Positions 17,226 through 26,946 of a stretch of 64,000 nt of DNA are shown in pieces. The stretch is from NCBI RefSeq assembly GCF_002204185.1, contig NZ_MXPU01000023.1:28888-92887 (forward strand), given 5' to 3'. This DNA comes from Rhizobium esperanzae. GTDB taxonomy: Bacteria > Pseudomonadota > Alphaproteobacteria > Rhizobiales > Rhizobiaceae. A program made the position numbers and the translations under genes. Position 1 is the first letter of the stretch; every line of letters starts with the position of its first letter. The notes beneath the pieces are model-generated. The model had not been told where the DNA came from, made no database searches, and saw nothing but the letters and a program-made list of their open reading frames with translations.

Positions 17226-19472
17226 ATGTTGGAACGTGTTGGCAGCGGATCGAAAGAGGTCGAAACCCTGGTCGTGGACCTCGGCCAGAAAGACGTGACC
17301 GGCCGTTCTGCATCGGCAAAAACCATCGACGCCAGCGAAATACGCAAGATCGCGCCGAGCGGCAACGGGCAGGCACTCGACATCTCCGCTGCGCGGGGCT
17401 TCGTCGGGTTTACGCCGAGCAAACGCGGCGGCGCCGCGATCCTGGTCGATGCAAAGGTGAGCACGCCCGAAACCGACCCGGGCACCGATCTCAAGATCGA
17501 CCTCGACGGTTTCTCGCCGCTGCCCTCCAGCAATCTCGCCAGCTATTCGTTCAACGACGTCATGGCGGCGATCATGATCGGCACCGGGCTGGCCGGCAAG
17601 GGCATTGCCGCCAACGGCTCAGGCGACGGACGCTTCTTCGCCGGCAGCGGCGGCGACGCCTGGATCGCCGAGCGCATGTTCGCCACCAAGGATAATGGCT
17701 GGAGCAAGACCATCCAAAGTCTCGATCTGCCTTATATCGACAGCGACTATCTGACATCCAGCCTCAAGAAGATGGACCTTGTCATGTCGGGTTCGGATGC
17801 CATCGAGCCGGTCGTGGAGCGCCCGATCGACGAGAAAGACATCCTGGAAAGCAAGGTGCTGCGCGGTTACGCTCCGTCGACCGCCTATGAGCCGACGCTG
17901 AAGAAGCTCGACGAACTCAAATACGGCATTCTCGGCGACGCCGTGAAGGACGTGAACCGGGATTTCGTAGCGCCCCACAATATGGACCACCTCGACCAGC
18001 TGGCGCCGGAACAGAAGGCAACGCTGCTCTACGATCTCATCGAGATCAAACAGCAGTTCAACGGCTATATGAACCAGTATGGCGACAGCGTGCCCGATGG
18101 CGAGCGCGTCGGCAAGGACCTCGACGCGCGGATCGAAAAGCTGACGGCCGATCCCGCGACGCAGCAGCATCTCTCAGATATCTTCGCAAGCGGCATGAAG
18201 GAATATTTGCAGCAACCGGAGAATTCCGATCTGCTCACCAACATCGAAGACGTCTATCTGATCGATATCGGCGGCGGCAAGGCGATCGACCGGGCGCTGA
18301 GCGCCGGCAAGAGCTTCGAAGATGCCCTGAAGGATTATTATTCCGAACTCAACACGCTCGTCGATCTCCTGCCCCAGGATTATATCGACGCGCATCTCGA
18401 CGCCGCGAACGTCACCTTCTCAAACATCATCAAGGAACATTATATCGGCGACGGCCAGGGTGTCGATCTCGAGCAGTTGCTGTCGGGTCCGGATGACACA
18501 TTTGTGCCCGGCGCAACGAATGACGCCATCAGCCAGTTGGCAAACACCTTCGCCGAGGATTTCATCAGCAAAAACGGCCCGGCAGATGGCGGCGAAACGC
18601 TGAAACAGAATCTGGCGCAGGACATAGCACGCGACGTCGACGGCGTTCTGCGCATGGTGCGCGGCGGCATGAAGCTCGACGCCGCGGTCGCCTCCTTCAA
18701 GGATTCGCTCGACCTGCCGCGCCAGACCCGCACACCTGCTGGCATCGATGCCGAAGTGTACAAGGCCGGCCTCGTCCATGCGGTCCAGATGCTCAGCATG
18801 TCGAGCGTGCTGGTGGCGCGCGGCCTCGGTGTGGGCGGCAAGTGGACGCCGGCCGATATCGCCGCTGCGGTCGGCTCGGCGACGCAGATCGTTGGCATGA
18901 CGATGGAGGGTCTCGGCAAGAACCTCGACGTTGCCGGCAAGCCGTTCAGCGCCTTCGGTAGTCAGCCGGGCAGCTGGGGCAAGGGGATCTCCATGAGCTT
19001 CTCGCCGAAGACGATGGAAGCGGCGGGCAAGATTCTCGGTGCCGCCGGCGGCCTCGCCATGTCCGGCCTCGGCTTCTATCTGGCGTCGCGGTCGATGAAG
19101 ACCGGCGACCGCGCCAAGGGCGCGCTCGAAATCATCGGCGGCATTGCCGGTACCGGCAACGCGCTTATCGGTTTTTCCGAAGCGATGCTTTATCTGACCA
19201 ATGTCATGTCCCGCGCCTTTTCCGGACTCGAAACGGTGGCGCCGGAAGTGGTGACCATCTTCAGCAACGCCGCCAAAGCCGGCCTTGCGGCGGCCGGACT
19301 GGTCACCGGCCTCGTTGCCTCGGCCGTCGGGCTGGCACTTGGCCTGTGGGATATGGCCAATGGCGTGAAGAAGCTCGACAAGATGGAAAAGCAGCTGAAC
19401 GAGAAGCTTGAGCGCTACACCGGCGAGTCCGTGCATCTCGAATTCAGGCCGGATCCGTCATTCATCTGGTAA
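17226..19472 (+). CDS. T3SS-associated large protein, translocator-like (copy 1)
   Basis: A 748-aa protein at the head of the T3SS locus. The C-terminal third has several long hydrophobic helices (AAGGLAMSGLGFYLA, AAGLVTGLVASAVGLALGLW) and the rest is soluble and acidic, as expected of a pore-forming translocator or a HrpK-like effector; I cannot fix the family. It shares a segment of about 280 bases with the following gene, of which 205 bases (17512-17716) are identical. The start is ATG 17226 (AGGAG, 10-base spacing) rather than GTG 17196. Confidence 0.6.
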   Translation: MLERVGSGSKEVETLVVDLGQKDVTGRSASAKTIDASEIRKIAPSGNGQALDISAARGFVGFTPSKRGGAAILVDAKVSTPETDPGTDLKIDLDGFSPLPSSNLASYSFNDVMAAIMIGTGLAGKGIAANGSGDGRFFAGSGGDAWIAERMFATKDNGWSKTIQSLDLPYIDSDYLTSSLKKMDLVMSGSDAIEPVVERPIDEKDILESKVLRGYAPSTAYEPTLKKLDELKYGILGDAVKDVNRDFVAPHNMDHLDQLAPEQKATLLYDLIEIKQQFNGYMNQYGDSVPDGERVGKDLDARIEKLTADPATQQHLSDIFASGMKEYLQQPENSDLLTNIEDVYLIDIGGGKAIDRALSAGKSFEDALKDYYSELNTLVDLLPQDYIDAHLDAANVTFSNIIKEHYIGDGQGVDLEQLLSGPDDTFVPGATNDAISQLANTFAEDFISKNGPADGGETLKQNLAQDIARDVDGVLRMVRGGMKLDAAVASFKDSLDLPRQTRTPAGIDAEVYKAGLVHAVQMLSMSSVLVARGLGVGGKWTPADIAAAVGSATQIVGMTMEGLGKNLDVAGKPFSAFGSQPGSWGKGISMSFSPKTMEAAGKILGAAGGLAMSGLGFYLASRSMKTGDRAKGALEIIGGIAGTGNALIGFSEAMLYLTNVMSRAFSGLETVAPEVVTIFSNAAKAGLAAAGLVTGLVASAVGLALGLWDMANGVKKLDKMEKQLNEKLERYTGESVHLEFRPDPSFIW
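17512..17796 (+). repeat. Segment duplicated in the next gene (copy 1)
   Basis: Bases 17512-17716 are identical to 21155-21359, and similarity fades by about 17796. The 28 bases before it (17485-17512) match a different part of the second gene (20765-20792). This segment therefore looks like a copy of gene 2 lacking about 360 internal bases. Copy 2 is at 21155-21439. Confidence 0.85.
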
Positions 19473-19695
19473 AGGCATAGTCGGCGGCAACGATGACCGC
19501 CACCCCGGAAAAGCCTGGGAAATGCCCTGCGAGCCTGGTAAAAATGTGATTTAATCTCCCCGCGCGAGGTCGCTGCATTTATGCACCGCGATATCGCGAT
19601 CGGGCTTGAATTATCGCGCAAAGGTCGATCTTATGCCTAACGTAAGGTAAACGACCTCATCCGCGAAAAGCGGACAAGAAAATCAAAGGGAACGC

Positions 19696-22539
19696 ATGTC
19701 ATCGATCGCACCAGCATCTTCGGATATCGATACGGTTTCATTTCTCAGGCTAAACGCCAATTCCGATCCGAAGTTCGAAAATTCGACAAGCCAGGGCAAG
19801 ACCGCGAGCACCACGGTCAAGAAGGCATCGCCTTTTACCTATGACGGGATGACGACGGCAGGCCTGACGATTCTCTCCTCCACATCGGCGCAGACGAGTA
19901 GCCCGAAGTTCGTTTCGCAGGCCGCGACGTCAAATGGCGATTCCAGCCCTACCGCACCGATCCAGCCGGTCATCGATCTCCTGTTCAATTCCGATTTCAT
20001 GAGCGAGATCAATCAGGGCTTCATGGAAGGGCTGAAGGACAAGGACAAGTCCTTCGAGAGCATCGACGTCGTCAAAAACCCTCAGAATTACACCGCCGAG
20101 CAGAAACTGATCATGTATCTCGATCTGCTTCAGACTAAGGCGACCTTCGGCAAATACAAGGACAGCCTCGGCGACAACCAGCGCGGCATCTACAACGACC
20201 AGGAGATCCTGAAGGATCTCGACAAGTCGATTGCAATCCTGGGCTCGGACGCCGACGTCAACTCACAGATGACGGAGAAGGCGCTGAAGGCCTTCAAGCT
20301 GATCTTCTCCGGTTATCGCGTCGCGCCGGCCGATACCAACAAGGACGCTTTCGAGATCATCAACGACACGATCACCCGTGACGAGAAGATGAAGGACCTG
20401 CGTACGAAGGTCGAGGATGCCTTTGAGCGCGACATCGTCAATGGCGGCCTACTGAATGACGGCCTGAAATCCGGCAAGGACGTCACCACCATTCTCAAGG
20501 AATATAATGCCGCCCTCGGCTTCTATTCCATGGTGCTTCCCGACGATTTCGTAAAGCAGCGCTCGGCGATCGCCGACAAGACCTATGCCGAATTCTTCGA
20601 CAAGAACGTGCTGCCGACGATCTCCGATCCGACGACGGCGCTCGATGGCCTGATCCGCATGGGACTGGCCGGCAACAAGACCGAGCGGGAGCTGAAGGGG
20701 CTCGGCTCCATCCTGCCGGTTGTGGATTTCGACCAGTCGCTCGGGCTCGGCGGCAGTCTGTTCCCCGATCTCAAGATCGACCTCGACGGTTTGAAGAAGG
20801 TTGCCGCTTCCGAATTCGGCAGCACCGTGCCAAACAACATCACCCACCTGTTCAACCCGACCATCCAGGCGATGGCCAACCAGTTTCACGGGGGAGACAG
20901 CCCCGAGGTGCGCGATCAGTTCAAGGCCGATGTGAAGGCGCTTCTCGGCCCGCTGCTCGACAAGATCGGGGCCGGAGAAATCGGAGTCGGCGATCTTGCC
21001 GGCAATCTGGAGCGCATCACCTCGCAGCTGGCCGCCCCCGGTGGCAAGGAGGTCTGGGGCTACCGCCATGCGGTGCAGACCGCGCTCGAAGGGCTCGTCA
21101 TGGGCGCCAGCCTTGTCTCGAAGATGTCGGCCAATGCTGAGTGGGACAAGAGCGTCTCGCCGCTGCCCTCCAGCAATCTCGCCAGCTATTCGTTCAACGA
21201 CGTCATGGCGGCGATCATGATCGGCACCGGGCTGGCCGGCAAGGGCATTGCCGCCAACGGCTCAGGCGACGGACGCTTCTTCGCCGGCAGCGGCGGCGAC
21301 GCCTGGATCGCCGAGCGCATGTTCGCCACCAAGGATAATGGCTGGAGCAAGACCATCCAGAGTCTCGATCTGCCCTATATCGACAGCGAATATCTGACAT
21401 CCAGCCTGAAGGACATGGGACTTTCCATGTCGGGGCTGATGAAGACGCTGATGCCCGGCACGGATGTGATCGATCCGATCATCTTCGACGGCAAGACCGC
21501 CGAAGAGGCGATCAAGAAGATCATCGCTCCGAGCCTTGATGCGCTGGCGGAAACACTGTTCAGGGGCAATGCCGAGGCCATGGCGCAATACAAGACCAAT
21601 TTCACGACGATCTTCACCGCGCTTTGGGCGACGATGCGCCCGGGCGGCAGCGTCGAAACCATCAAGGCCGACCTTGCTAAGCTGATCGACAAGACTGCGA
21701 CGGCAGTGCCAGCGGGGGTCGATCCGGTCAAATACAAGGCGGCGCTCTCTTCCGGCGTGATGTCGGTGCTCACCGCCTCCCGGTCCATCTATGCCGGCCT
21801 CAACATGACGAGCCCGACCTGGGACAGCATCGGCATCGTCGTTCTGCACGCCCTTGGTGCGCTGGCGCATATGGGCAGTGCGCTCGGCTCGGCGATCAAA
21901 GCCTCGAATTTTTCGCTGCTGGATGGGATCGGCTCGCTCGTCGGCGTCTCCGACGAACTGGCGCGGGCGCAACGCAGCGTGCTCTCCGCCTTTTTCAAGA
22001 ATACCGGGACGACGGTCGGCGCCGTTGCCGGGGTCGCCTGGCTGCCGGTGGAATATTACCAGTTCCTGCAAGGGCTCACGAGCGGCAAGGGCGACCCGGT
22101 CGATCTCATTTTCATGGGTATCGGAACGGTAGCGGACACGGTCGGCGCGATCGAAGGCATTGCAGGCGTTGCCAACATGCTGGTGAACTCCACCTTCCTC
22201 GGGCGCACGGGTGCAACGGTTGCCCTGGTCTCCGGCGCCTTCTCGCTCGGTTTTGCCGTTGCTTGCGCGGTGTCCTGGGCGGCCTGGTCAGGCTTTACCA
22301 TCTACCAGAGCATCAAGCAGGAAAAGGCCTTCCACAAGCAGACCGACATGATGAACGACATGCTCAAGCGCACGGTCAACGACACGGTCGGCATCTACGC
22401 CAAGACCGGCCCGATCGTCGGCGCCAAGGGCGGCGTCACCCCCGCGCCCCGCGACCCGGGACAGCGCGAGCTTACGCCTGAGAACTGGGACGCGATCACC
22501 GCCGATGTCGAGAAGCGCCGCGGTACGGCGGTGGGCTGA
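19696..22539 (+). CDS. T3SS-associated large protein, translocator-like (copy 2)
   Basis: A 947-aa paralogue of the previous protein. It has a Ser/Thr-rich N-terminus typical of secreted T3SS substrates, a long helical middle part, and C-terminal hydrophobic segments (GIVVLHALGALAHMGSALGSA, ATVALVSGAFSLGFAVACAV). A role as translocator or large effector (HrpK-like) is inferred from position and hydrophobicity. AAGGGAA precedes the ATG at 19696. Residues of about 487-575 are nearly identical to copy 1. Confidence 0.6.
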   Translation: MSSIAPASSDIDTVSFLRLNANSDPKFENSTSQGKTASTTVKKASPFTYDGMTTAGLTILSSTSAQTSSPKFVSQAATSNGDSSPTAPIQPVIDLLFNSDFMSEINQGFMEGLKDKDKSFESIDVVKNPQNYTAEQKLIMYLDLLQTKATFGKYKDSLGDNQRGIYNDQEILKDLDKSIAILGSDADVNSQMTEKALKAFKLIFSGYRVAPADTNKDAFEIINDTITRDEKMKDLRTKVEDAFERDIVNGGLLNDGLKSGKDVTTILKEYNAALGFYSMVLPDDFVKQRSAIADKTYAEFFDKNVLPTISDPTTALDGLIRMGLAGNKTERELKGLGSILPVVDFDQSLGLGGSLFPDLKIDLDGLKKVAASEFGSTVPNNITHLFNPTIQAMANQFHGGDSPEVRDQFKADVKALLGPLLDKIGAGEIGVGDLAGNLERITSQLAAPGGKEVWGYRHAVQTALEGLVMGASLVSKMSANAEWDKSVSPLPSSNLASYSFNDVMAAIMIGTGLAGKGIAANGSGDGRFFAGSGGDAWIAERMFATKDNGWSKTIQSLDLPYIDSEYLTSSLKDMGLSMSGLMKTLMPGTDVIDPIIFDGKTAEEAIKKIIAPSLDALAETLFRGNAEAMAQYKTNFTTIFTALWATMRPGGSVETIKADLAKLIDKTATAVPAGVDPVKYKAALSSGVMSVLTASRSIYAGLNMTSPTWDSIGIVVLHALGALAHMGSALGSAIKASNFSLLDGIGSLVGVSDELARAQRSVLSAFFKNTGTTVGAVAGVAWLPVEYYQFLQGLTSGKGDPVDLIFMGIGTVADTVGAIEGIAGVANMLVNSTFLGRTGATVALVSGAFSLGFAVACAVSWAAWSGFTIYQSIKQEKAFHKQTDMMNDMLKRTVNDTVGIYAKTGPIVGAKGGVTPAPRDPGQRELTPENWDAITADVEKRRGTAVG
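21155..21439 (+). repeat. Segment duplicated in the previous gene (copy 2)
   Basis: Partner of the repeat at 17512-17796; the first 205 bases are identical and the remainder diverges. Both copies are in frame, so the shared peptide includes NDVMAAIMIGTGLAGKG. Confidence 0.85.
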
Positions 22540-22572
22540 TCCGGGACGCGTTCGCAACACCAAATATCTGAG

Positions 22573-22615
22573 TGTTCACAGGCCCGTTGGCGTAGAGCGG
22601 TCGGGCCTGTGAACA
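22573..22615. terminator. Perfect 14-bp inverted repeat, probable terminator
   Basis: TGTTCACAGGCCCG and CGGGCCTGTGAACA pair perfectly around a 15-base loop, 33 bases after the stop of the large translocator-like gene. There is no clean T-run, so it may act as a terminator or as an mRNA-stabilising hairpin. Confidence 0.55.
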
Positions 22616-22836
22616 TTCGAACAAATTTAAGTATAAACTTCATGCGCAATCTGGATATCTGCTGCGTTTTATGGATAAAACGTTCCATTTTAATATAAAG
22701 ATCGCTAAATTTATCATAGCCGACTGTACGTTCTGGAAATTAACCATCGGTTAAGTTTAAACAATTGACCAGCCGTTTTTTTATCCATATCAAATCATGC
22801 ATTCATTTTGATAAATTCCTTGATGGAAGTGCTCAT

Positions 22837-23094
22837 ATGGCCGTAGATGCGGTGAATTCCGACCTGAACTTGGCGCCTGCAGACCCTGTCTCGGTGGAGC
22901 TGACGACTGATAAGACGGGTTCCACAGGCACCACCGGCAGCACGACGAAAAAGGTCGATCCGAACAGCGAGAGCGAGGTTCTCTCCGCTGCCGTGGACGC
23001 ATTTCTGCCGGGCATGATTTCCAACACCCTGATGCTGAACAATTCGCTTTTCAATTTCGCCAAGGAGGCGATCGACGAAGGCAGCGACGAGTAG
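22837..23094 (+). CDS. Small T3SS-locus protein, unknown
   Basis: An 85-aa protein with a Thr/Gly/Ser-rich N-terminal half and an amphipathic helix at the end (LNNSLFNFAKEAIDEG). The ATG at 22837 with GGAAG upstream is preferred to an in-frame start at 22765. Position just before the inner-rod gene suggests an exported or chaperone-type component, but I do not recognise it. Confidence 0.5.
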   Translation: MAVDAVNSDLNLAPADPVSVELTTDKTGSTGTTGSTTKKVDPNSESEVLSAAVDAFLPGMISNTLMLNNSLFNFAKEAIDEGSDE

Positions 23095-23144
23095 CGTTCC
23101 TGTTCATCGTTTGCAGTTGACATGTACCGAGTTGAGGAATTGCA

Positions 23145-23621
23145 ATGAGTGGAGAAGTACTTTCCGGCCGCGCCTTCACGCCGCCCTTCGATGGCGTATC
23201 GACGGGCAATGTCCTGAAGACCTCGGAGATCGTGGCGGAGCGGATCGGGCTGCAGCCGGCGGATTTCGCTGGCATTCGGCCAACCGAACTCACCTCCATT
23301 CCCAATACCCAGGGCCGCAAGATCGCGCCTGAGTCCGACGCCGTCCTGCCCTCCTATTCACCGGAAGGCAATACCACGCCCTCCAGCATTCTCGACCGGC
23401 TGTCGGCTTTCTTCATGCCGGTGGCCGGAAACGGCCAGCTGGAGACGCCGCTGGTGCGATTTACCGCGGACAAGGATCAGAGCGGCCCGAAGATCGAAGA
23501 CATCACGACATCAATCGACCGGCTGGAGAAATCACAGCAATTCGCAACCGGCACGACGCTGCTGTCGTCGCTCACCCAGTCGGTGATGTCGTCATCCAAA
23601 CGGCTGACGCAGGGCCAGTGA
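23145..23621 (+). CDS. sctI: Probable T3SS inner-rod protein (SctI/NolB-like)
   Basis: A 158-aa protein directly before SctJ, the position of NolB/SctI in rhizobial loci. Only the C-terminal 40 residues resemble the family (SIDRLEKSQQFATGTTLLSSLTQSVMSSSKRLTQ), the amphipathic helix that polymerises under the needle. The N-terminal region is low in complexity, as usual for an exported subunit. The stop overlaps the GTG of the next gene. Confidence 0.6.
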   Translation: MSGEVLSGRAFTPPFDGVSTGNVLKTSEIVAERIGLQPADFAGIRPTELTSIPNTQGRKIAPESDAVLPSYSPEGNTTPSSILDRLSAFFMPVAGNGQLETPLVRFTADKDQSGPKIEDITTSIDRLEKSQQFATGTTLLSSLTQSVMSSSKRLTQGQ

Positions 23622-24442
23622 ACATCATGATCACATCGGCCCTTTCGAGATCATCGATCTCTTCGCCCGCGCGCAAAGTCCTTCCGAAGGCCGCAATGCT
23701 TGCCCTCTGCCTGTTCCTCGCCGCCTGCAGCCAGGACGTGCTCACGGGGCTCGATCAGCGCGATGCGCTGGATGCCCAGGTGCTGCTCGAACGCGCCGGC
23801 ATTTCCGTCACCATGAAGAGCGAAAAGGGCGGGACCTATGCGATCACCGCTGAATCAACCGATCATGCCCGGGCGATCGAGCTGCTGGCGGGCGCCGGTC
23901 TGCCGCGTCAGTCGTTTGGAAATGTCGCCGAACTCTTTGCCGGCAACGGCTTCCTCGTGACACCTTACGAACAGAAAGCCCGGATGAGCTACGCCATCGA
24001 GCAGCAGCTTGCCGAAACGCTTTCCGGGCTCGACGGCGTGGCGACGGCGCGCGTCCATGTGGTGCTGCCGGAGGAGAACGGCCGCGGGCTCATCAAGGAG
24101 AAGGCGAGGGCAGCGGCCGTGCTGCAATATCGCCCCGGCGCCAATCTCAACGAGATCGACATGAAGAGCCGGTCCGTTCTGGTCAACAGCATCCGTGATC
24201 TCTCTTACGAAGATGTCTCGGTGGTGGTCAGCCCCTGGTCGGAGGTCGGCGCGCCGGCGGCGGTAGCGGCGGCACCGGCCCCGGCGGCAACCGTGACGCC
24301 GGCGCCCGCTACAGCGCCATCCTCGATGGTGCAAAGCGCTCTCTCGGCTTTCAAAGGCCCCAATCTTGCCGTGATCGGCGCCATCATCCTCGCCATCGGG
24401 GCATGCCTGCTGCTGCTGTTTCCGCAGCGGAAGGAGCGCTGA
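23618..24442 (+). CDS. sctJ: T3SS inner-ring lipoprotein SctJ
   Basis: A 274-aa YscJ/HrcJ/NolT lipoprotein of the periplasmic face of the inner-membrane ring. The signal ends in a lipobox, LAAC at residue 37, and the two ring-building motifs follow (GLDQRDALDAQVLLERAGI; LAETLSGLDGVATARVHVVLPE). A Pro/Ala linker leads to a C-terminal transmembrane helix (IGAIILAIGACLLLLF). Start is GTG 23618 (GTGA overlap) or ATG 23627. Confidence 0.93.
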   Translation: MNIMITSALSRSSISSPARKVLPKAAMLALCLFLAACSQDVLTGLDQRDALDAQVLLERAGISVTMKSEKGGTYAITAESTDHARAIELLAGAGLPRQSFGNVAELFAGNGFLVTPYEQKARMSYAIEQQLAETLSGLDGVATARVHVVLPEENGRGLIKEKARAAAVLQYRPGANLNEIDMKSRSVLVNSIRDLSYEDVSVVVSPWSEVGAPAAVAAAPAPAATVTPAPATAPSSMVQSALSAFKGPNLAVIGAIILAIGACLLLLFPQRKER

Positions 24443-24444
24443 GC

Positions 24445-25074
24445 ATGCGCACGCCGCGTGCGGACGGCGAGGCGATCTCGAATGCGGCGAGGATCCGCAA
24501 GGCAGCGCTGCTTTCCGCGGATATGCTGACGGCCGCCCGATGGGATGGGATCGCGCCGCTCCTTGCCGACGGATCCACCCTGTCGCCGCGGCTGCATCGG
24601 CGGCTTTTCACTGAGATAGCGGAAGCCCATGGCGATCCCGCCACGTTTGCCGACGGCGCCCGCCGCCTGACTTCCATGGCCACGGACGGACGCGCAACGG
24701 CCGCGCTCCGGGCGGGCCTCGCCTATCATCTCGCAGCCTTCTGCCCCGCGGTCGATCGCCCGACCCTTACGAGGCTCAGGGCCGCCTACGGCGAGGAAGC
24801 GGTCGCATTCGCTCTCGGCCACATCAATCTTTCCGCGGCAACGCCGCCGCTCGATCTGTTGAGCGAGCAGGCAAGGCAGGTCGTCGAGGCCGATGGCTGG
24901 TCGATGCTGGCACTTCTGGCAGACGAATACCGGATCTCCGCGGCTTGGCGGTCGGCGGGCTGGCGCGACATGGCTGAAAACGGCTCGGCTTCCCTCTTAA
25001 AGGGCCCGGCGCTCGCCCTGGCGGCGGCAGCCGTCGACGAGGTCGCCGCCTTAAAGGAAGGCGCCGGACGATGA
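24445..25074 (+). CDS. sctK: T3SS sorting-platform protein SctK/NolU-like
   Basis: A 209-aa Ala-rich helical protein between SctJ and SctL, the place of NolU/SctK. The family is poorly conserved, so order is the main evidence. SctK-type proteins link SctQ/SctL to the basal body. The ATG at 24445 has AAGGAG upstream; an earlier in-frame codon at 24403 lies inside sctJ. The stop overlaps sctL by 4 bases. Confidence 0.6.
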   Translation: MRTPRADGEAISNAARIRKAALLSADMLTAARWDGIAPLLADGSTLSPRLHRRLFTEIAEAHGDPATFADGARRLTSMATDGRATAALRAGLAYHLAAFCPAVDRPTLTRLRAAYGEEAVAFALGHINLSAATPPLDLLSEQARQVVEADGWSMLALLADEYRISAAWRSAGWRDMAENGSASLLKGPALALAAAAVDEVAALKEGAGR

Positions 25075-25634
25075 GCTCGGGATTTGCACGCCACGACCGC
25101 ATCATTCCGGCGGAGAGTTTCGGCCAGATCACAGAGGCGGCGCAAATTCTGGAGGCTGCCCAACGGGACGCCGCCCAATCTCAGGCCACACTTGCAGCCG
25201 CCAGCGAGCAAGCCGCCCAAAACGGCTATCGCGACGGGTTCGAACAGGGCGTTCGCGATGCCGCCGCACGGCTTGCCGCCTCGCTCGGAAAAGCCGAACG
25301 GGAAATTGCCAATCTCGACAGCTGGGTCGAGGCGGTGGTTCTGAAATCGGTCGGACTGATCCTCGGATCGATGGAGGCCGACGAACGCACGAGGCGATTG
25401 GTCCGCCACGCCATATCCCAGACCGCTGAGGCGCAGGAGATCGTCCTGCATGTCGCCCCCGACAATGCCGCCATGATCGCCCGGGCAATTGCGGACATCG
25501 ATCATCGCATCACCATCGAAACGGATCCGCTGATGTCTGCCGGCGAGATTATTCTGGAGACGTCGGCGGGACGAAGCCAGATCGGCTTGAAAGACCAGCT
25601 CGCCACCGTGACCGAGGCCCTCGTCCATGGTTGA
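25071..25634 (+). CDS. sctL: T3SS stator SctL (FliH/HrpE/NolV family)
   Basis: A 187-aa stator subunit that anchors the ATPase and regulates it. The N-terminal Ala/Gln-rich helix (AQILEAAQRDAAQSQATLAAA), a GxxxG-like stretch (GYRDGFEQG) and the C-terminal globular part (AGEIILETSAGRSQIGLKDQL) are typical of FliH/YscL. It overlaps sctN by 8 bases. Confidence 0.85.
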   Translation: MSSGFARHDRIIPAESFGQITEAAQILEAAQRDAAQSQATLAAASEQAAQNGYRDGFEQGVRDAAARLAASLGKAEREIANLDSWVEAVVLKSVGLILGSMEADERTRRLVRHAISQTAEAQEIVLHVAPDNAAMIARAIADIDHRITIETDPLMSAGEIILETSAGRSQIGLKDQLATVTEALVHG

Positions 25635-26946
25635 CGCGTTGCTTCGGATGGAGCGGACACTCGAACAAACGGACGTGCGGCGGCAGAGCGGCCGCGTAAA
25701 GAGTGTGTCGGGCCTGCTGGTGCGGGCGCTCATCCCCTCGGTCAGGATCGGCGAGCTTTGTGAACTGCATGAGCCGGGCAGGGGTCGCATCGGCCTTGCC
25801 GATGTCGTCGGCATCGACGGCGAGACGGCGCTTCTCTCGCTTCACGGCGAAACCCGCGGCATCTCCCAGCGCACGGAAATCATCCCGACCGGCCGGGAAC
25901 CGACGGTCTCTGTCGGCAGTTTCCTAATCGGCGCGATCGTCGACGCACACGGTAATGTCCTGCGTCCCTCCGCCAATCCCGGCGGCGAGGACGCGCGCTT
26001 CCTGCAGCCGCTCTATGGCCAGCCGGTCGATCCTCTGTCGCGCCGCCCCATCCGCCAGCCGTTTACCTCGGGAATTGCTGCCCTGGACGGATTGCTGACC
26101 TGCGGCCAGGGCCAACGCATCGGTATTTTCGGCGCGCCCGGCGCCGGCAAGTCGACGCTGGTGTCCCAGATCGTCGCCAACAGCAAGGCCGATGTGATCG
26201 TCTGCGCCCTGGTGGGCGAACGCGGACGCGAGGTCGGCGAATTCGTTGCCGGCAACATGCCGGAAGGCGTTCCGTCGAATGTGGCGCTGGTTGTCGCCAC
26301 ATCCGATCGCCCGGCGCTGGAGCGGTTCAAGGCGGTGATGACAGCAACGGCGATCGCCGAATATTTTCGCGAGCAGGGAAAACATGTGCTGCTCGTCATC
26401 GACAGCGTCACCCGCATGGCCCGCGCCTTGCGCGAAGTCGGACTTGCTGCCGGCGAACCGCCGGTGCGGCGCGGCTTTCCGCCTTCCGTATTCGCCGTCT
26501 TGCCGCAGATCTTCGAGCGCGCCGGCAACAGCGCAAACGGCACGATGACGGCTTTCTATACGGTCCTCGTCGAAGGCGAAGAGCAGGACGATCCGATTGC
26601 CGAAGAAACCAGGTCGCTGCTGGACGGCCATATCGTGCTCTCCGACAAGATTGCCAGGGCGGGCAATTTTCCGGCGATCGATGTTCTGGCCAGCCGAAGC
26701 CGGACGATGAGCGCGGTGGTGAGCGAGAGCCATCGCCAGGCAGCCGACAAGCTGCGCGCCCTGCTTGCCCTCTATGACGAAGTGGAACTGCTTATCCGCG
26801 TCGGCGAATATCGCCAGGGGCGCGATGCCGCTGTCGACGAGGCCGTCGCCAAACACGGCCTCATCCAGCGCTTCCTGTTTGACGGCCAGGGCAAGCCGCA
26901 GCCGTTCGGCGCGATCGTCGAAGCCCTCGATGAGCTTGTCCGATGA
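25627..26946 (+). CDS. sctN: T3SS ATPase SctN (HrcN/RhcN)
   Basis: A 439-aa FliI/YscN-type hexameric ATPase that strips chaperones from export substrates. The Walker A motif GAPGAGKST starts at residue 169; LLVIDSVTRMARALREVGL is the Walker B/arginine-finger region, followed by the PPSVFAVLPQIFERAGN block. Length is normal for the family. It overlaps SctL upstream and SctQ downstream. Confidence 0.96.
   Translation: MVDALLRMERTLEQTDVRRQSGRVKSVSGLLVRALIPSVRIGELCELHEPGRGRIGLADVVGIDGETALLSLHGETRGISQRTEIIPTGREPTVSVGSFLIGAIVDAHGNVLRPSANPGGEDARFLQPLYGQPVDPLSRRPIRQPFTSGIAALDGLLTCGQGQRIGIFGAPGAGKSTLVSQIVANSKADVIVCALVGERGREVGEFVAGNMPEGVPSNVALVVATSDRPALERFKAVMTATAIAEYFREQGKHVLLVIDSVTRMARALREVGLAAGEPPVRRGFPPSVFAVLPQIFERAGNSANGTMTAFYTVLVEGEEQDDPIAEETRSLLDGHIVLSDKIARAGNFPAIDVLASRSRTMSAVVSESHRQAADKLRALLALYDEVELLIRVGEYRQGRDAAVDEAVAKHGLIQRFLFDGQGKPQPFGAIVEALDELVR

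Noticed and set aside
18420..19436. 338-aa ORF on the minus strand
   Set aside because: It is antisense to the large translocator-like gene and is a GC-rich shadow; composition (His/Gly/Ala/Arg) is unlike a real protein.
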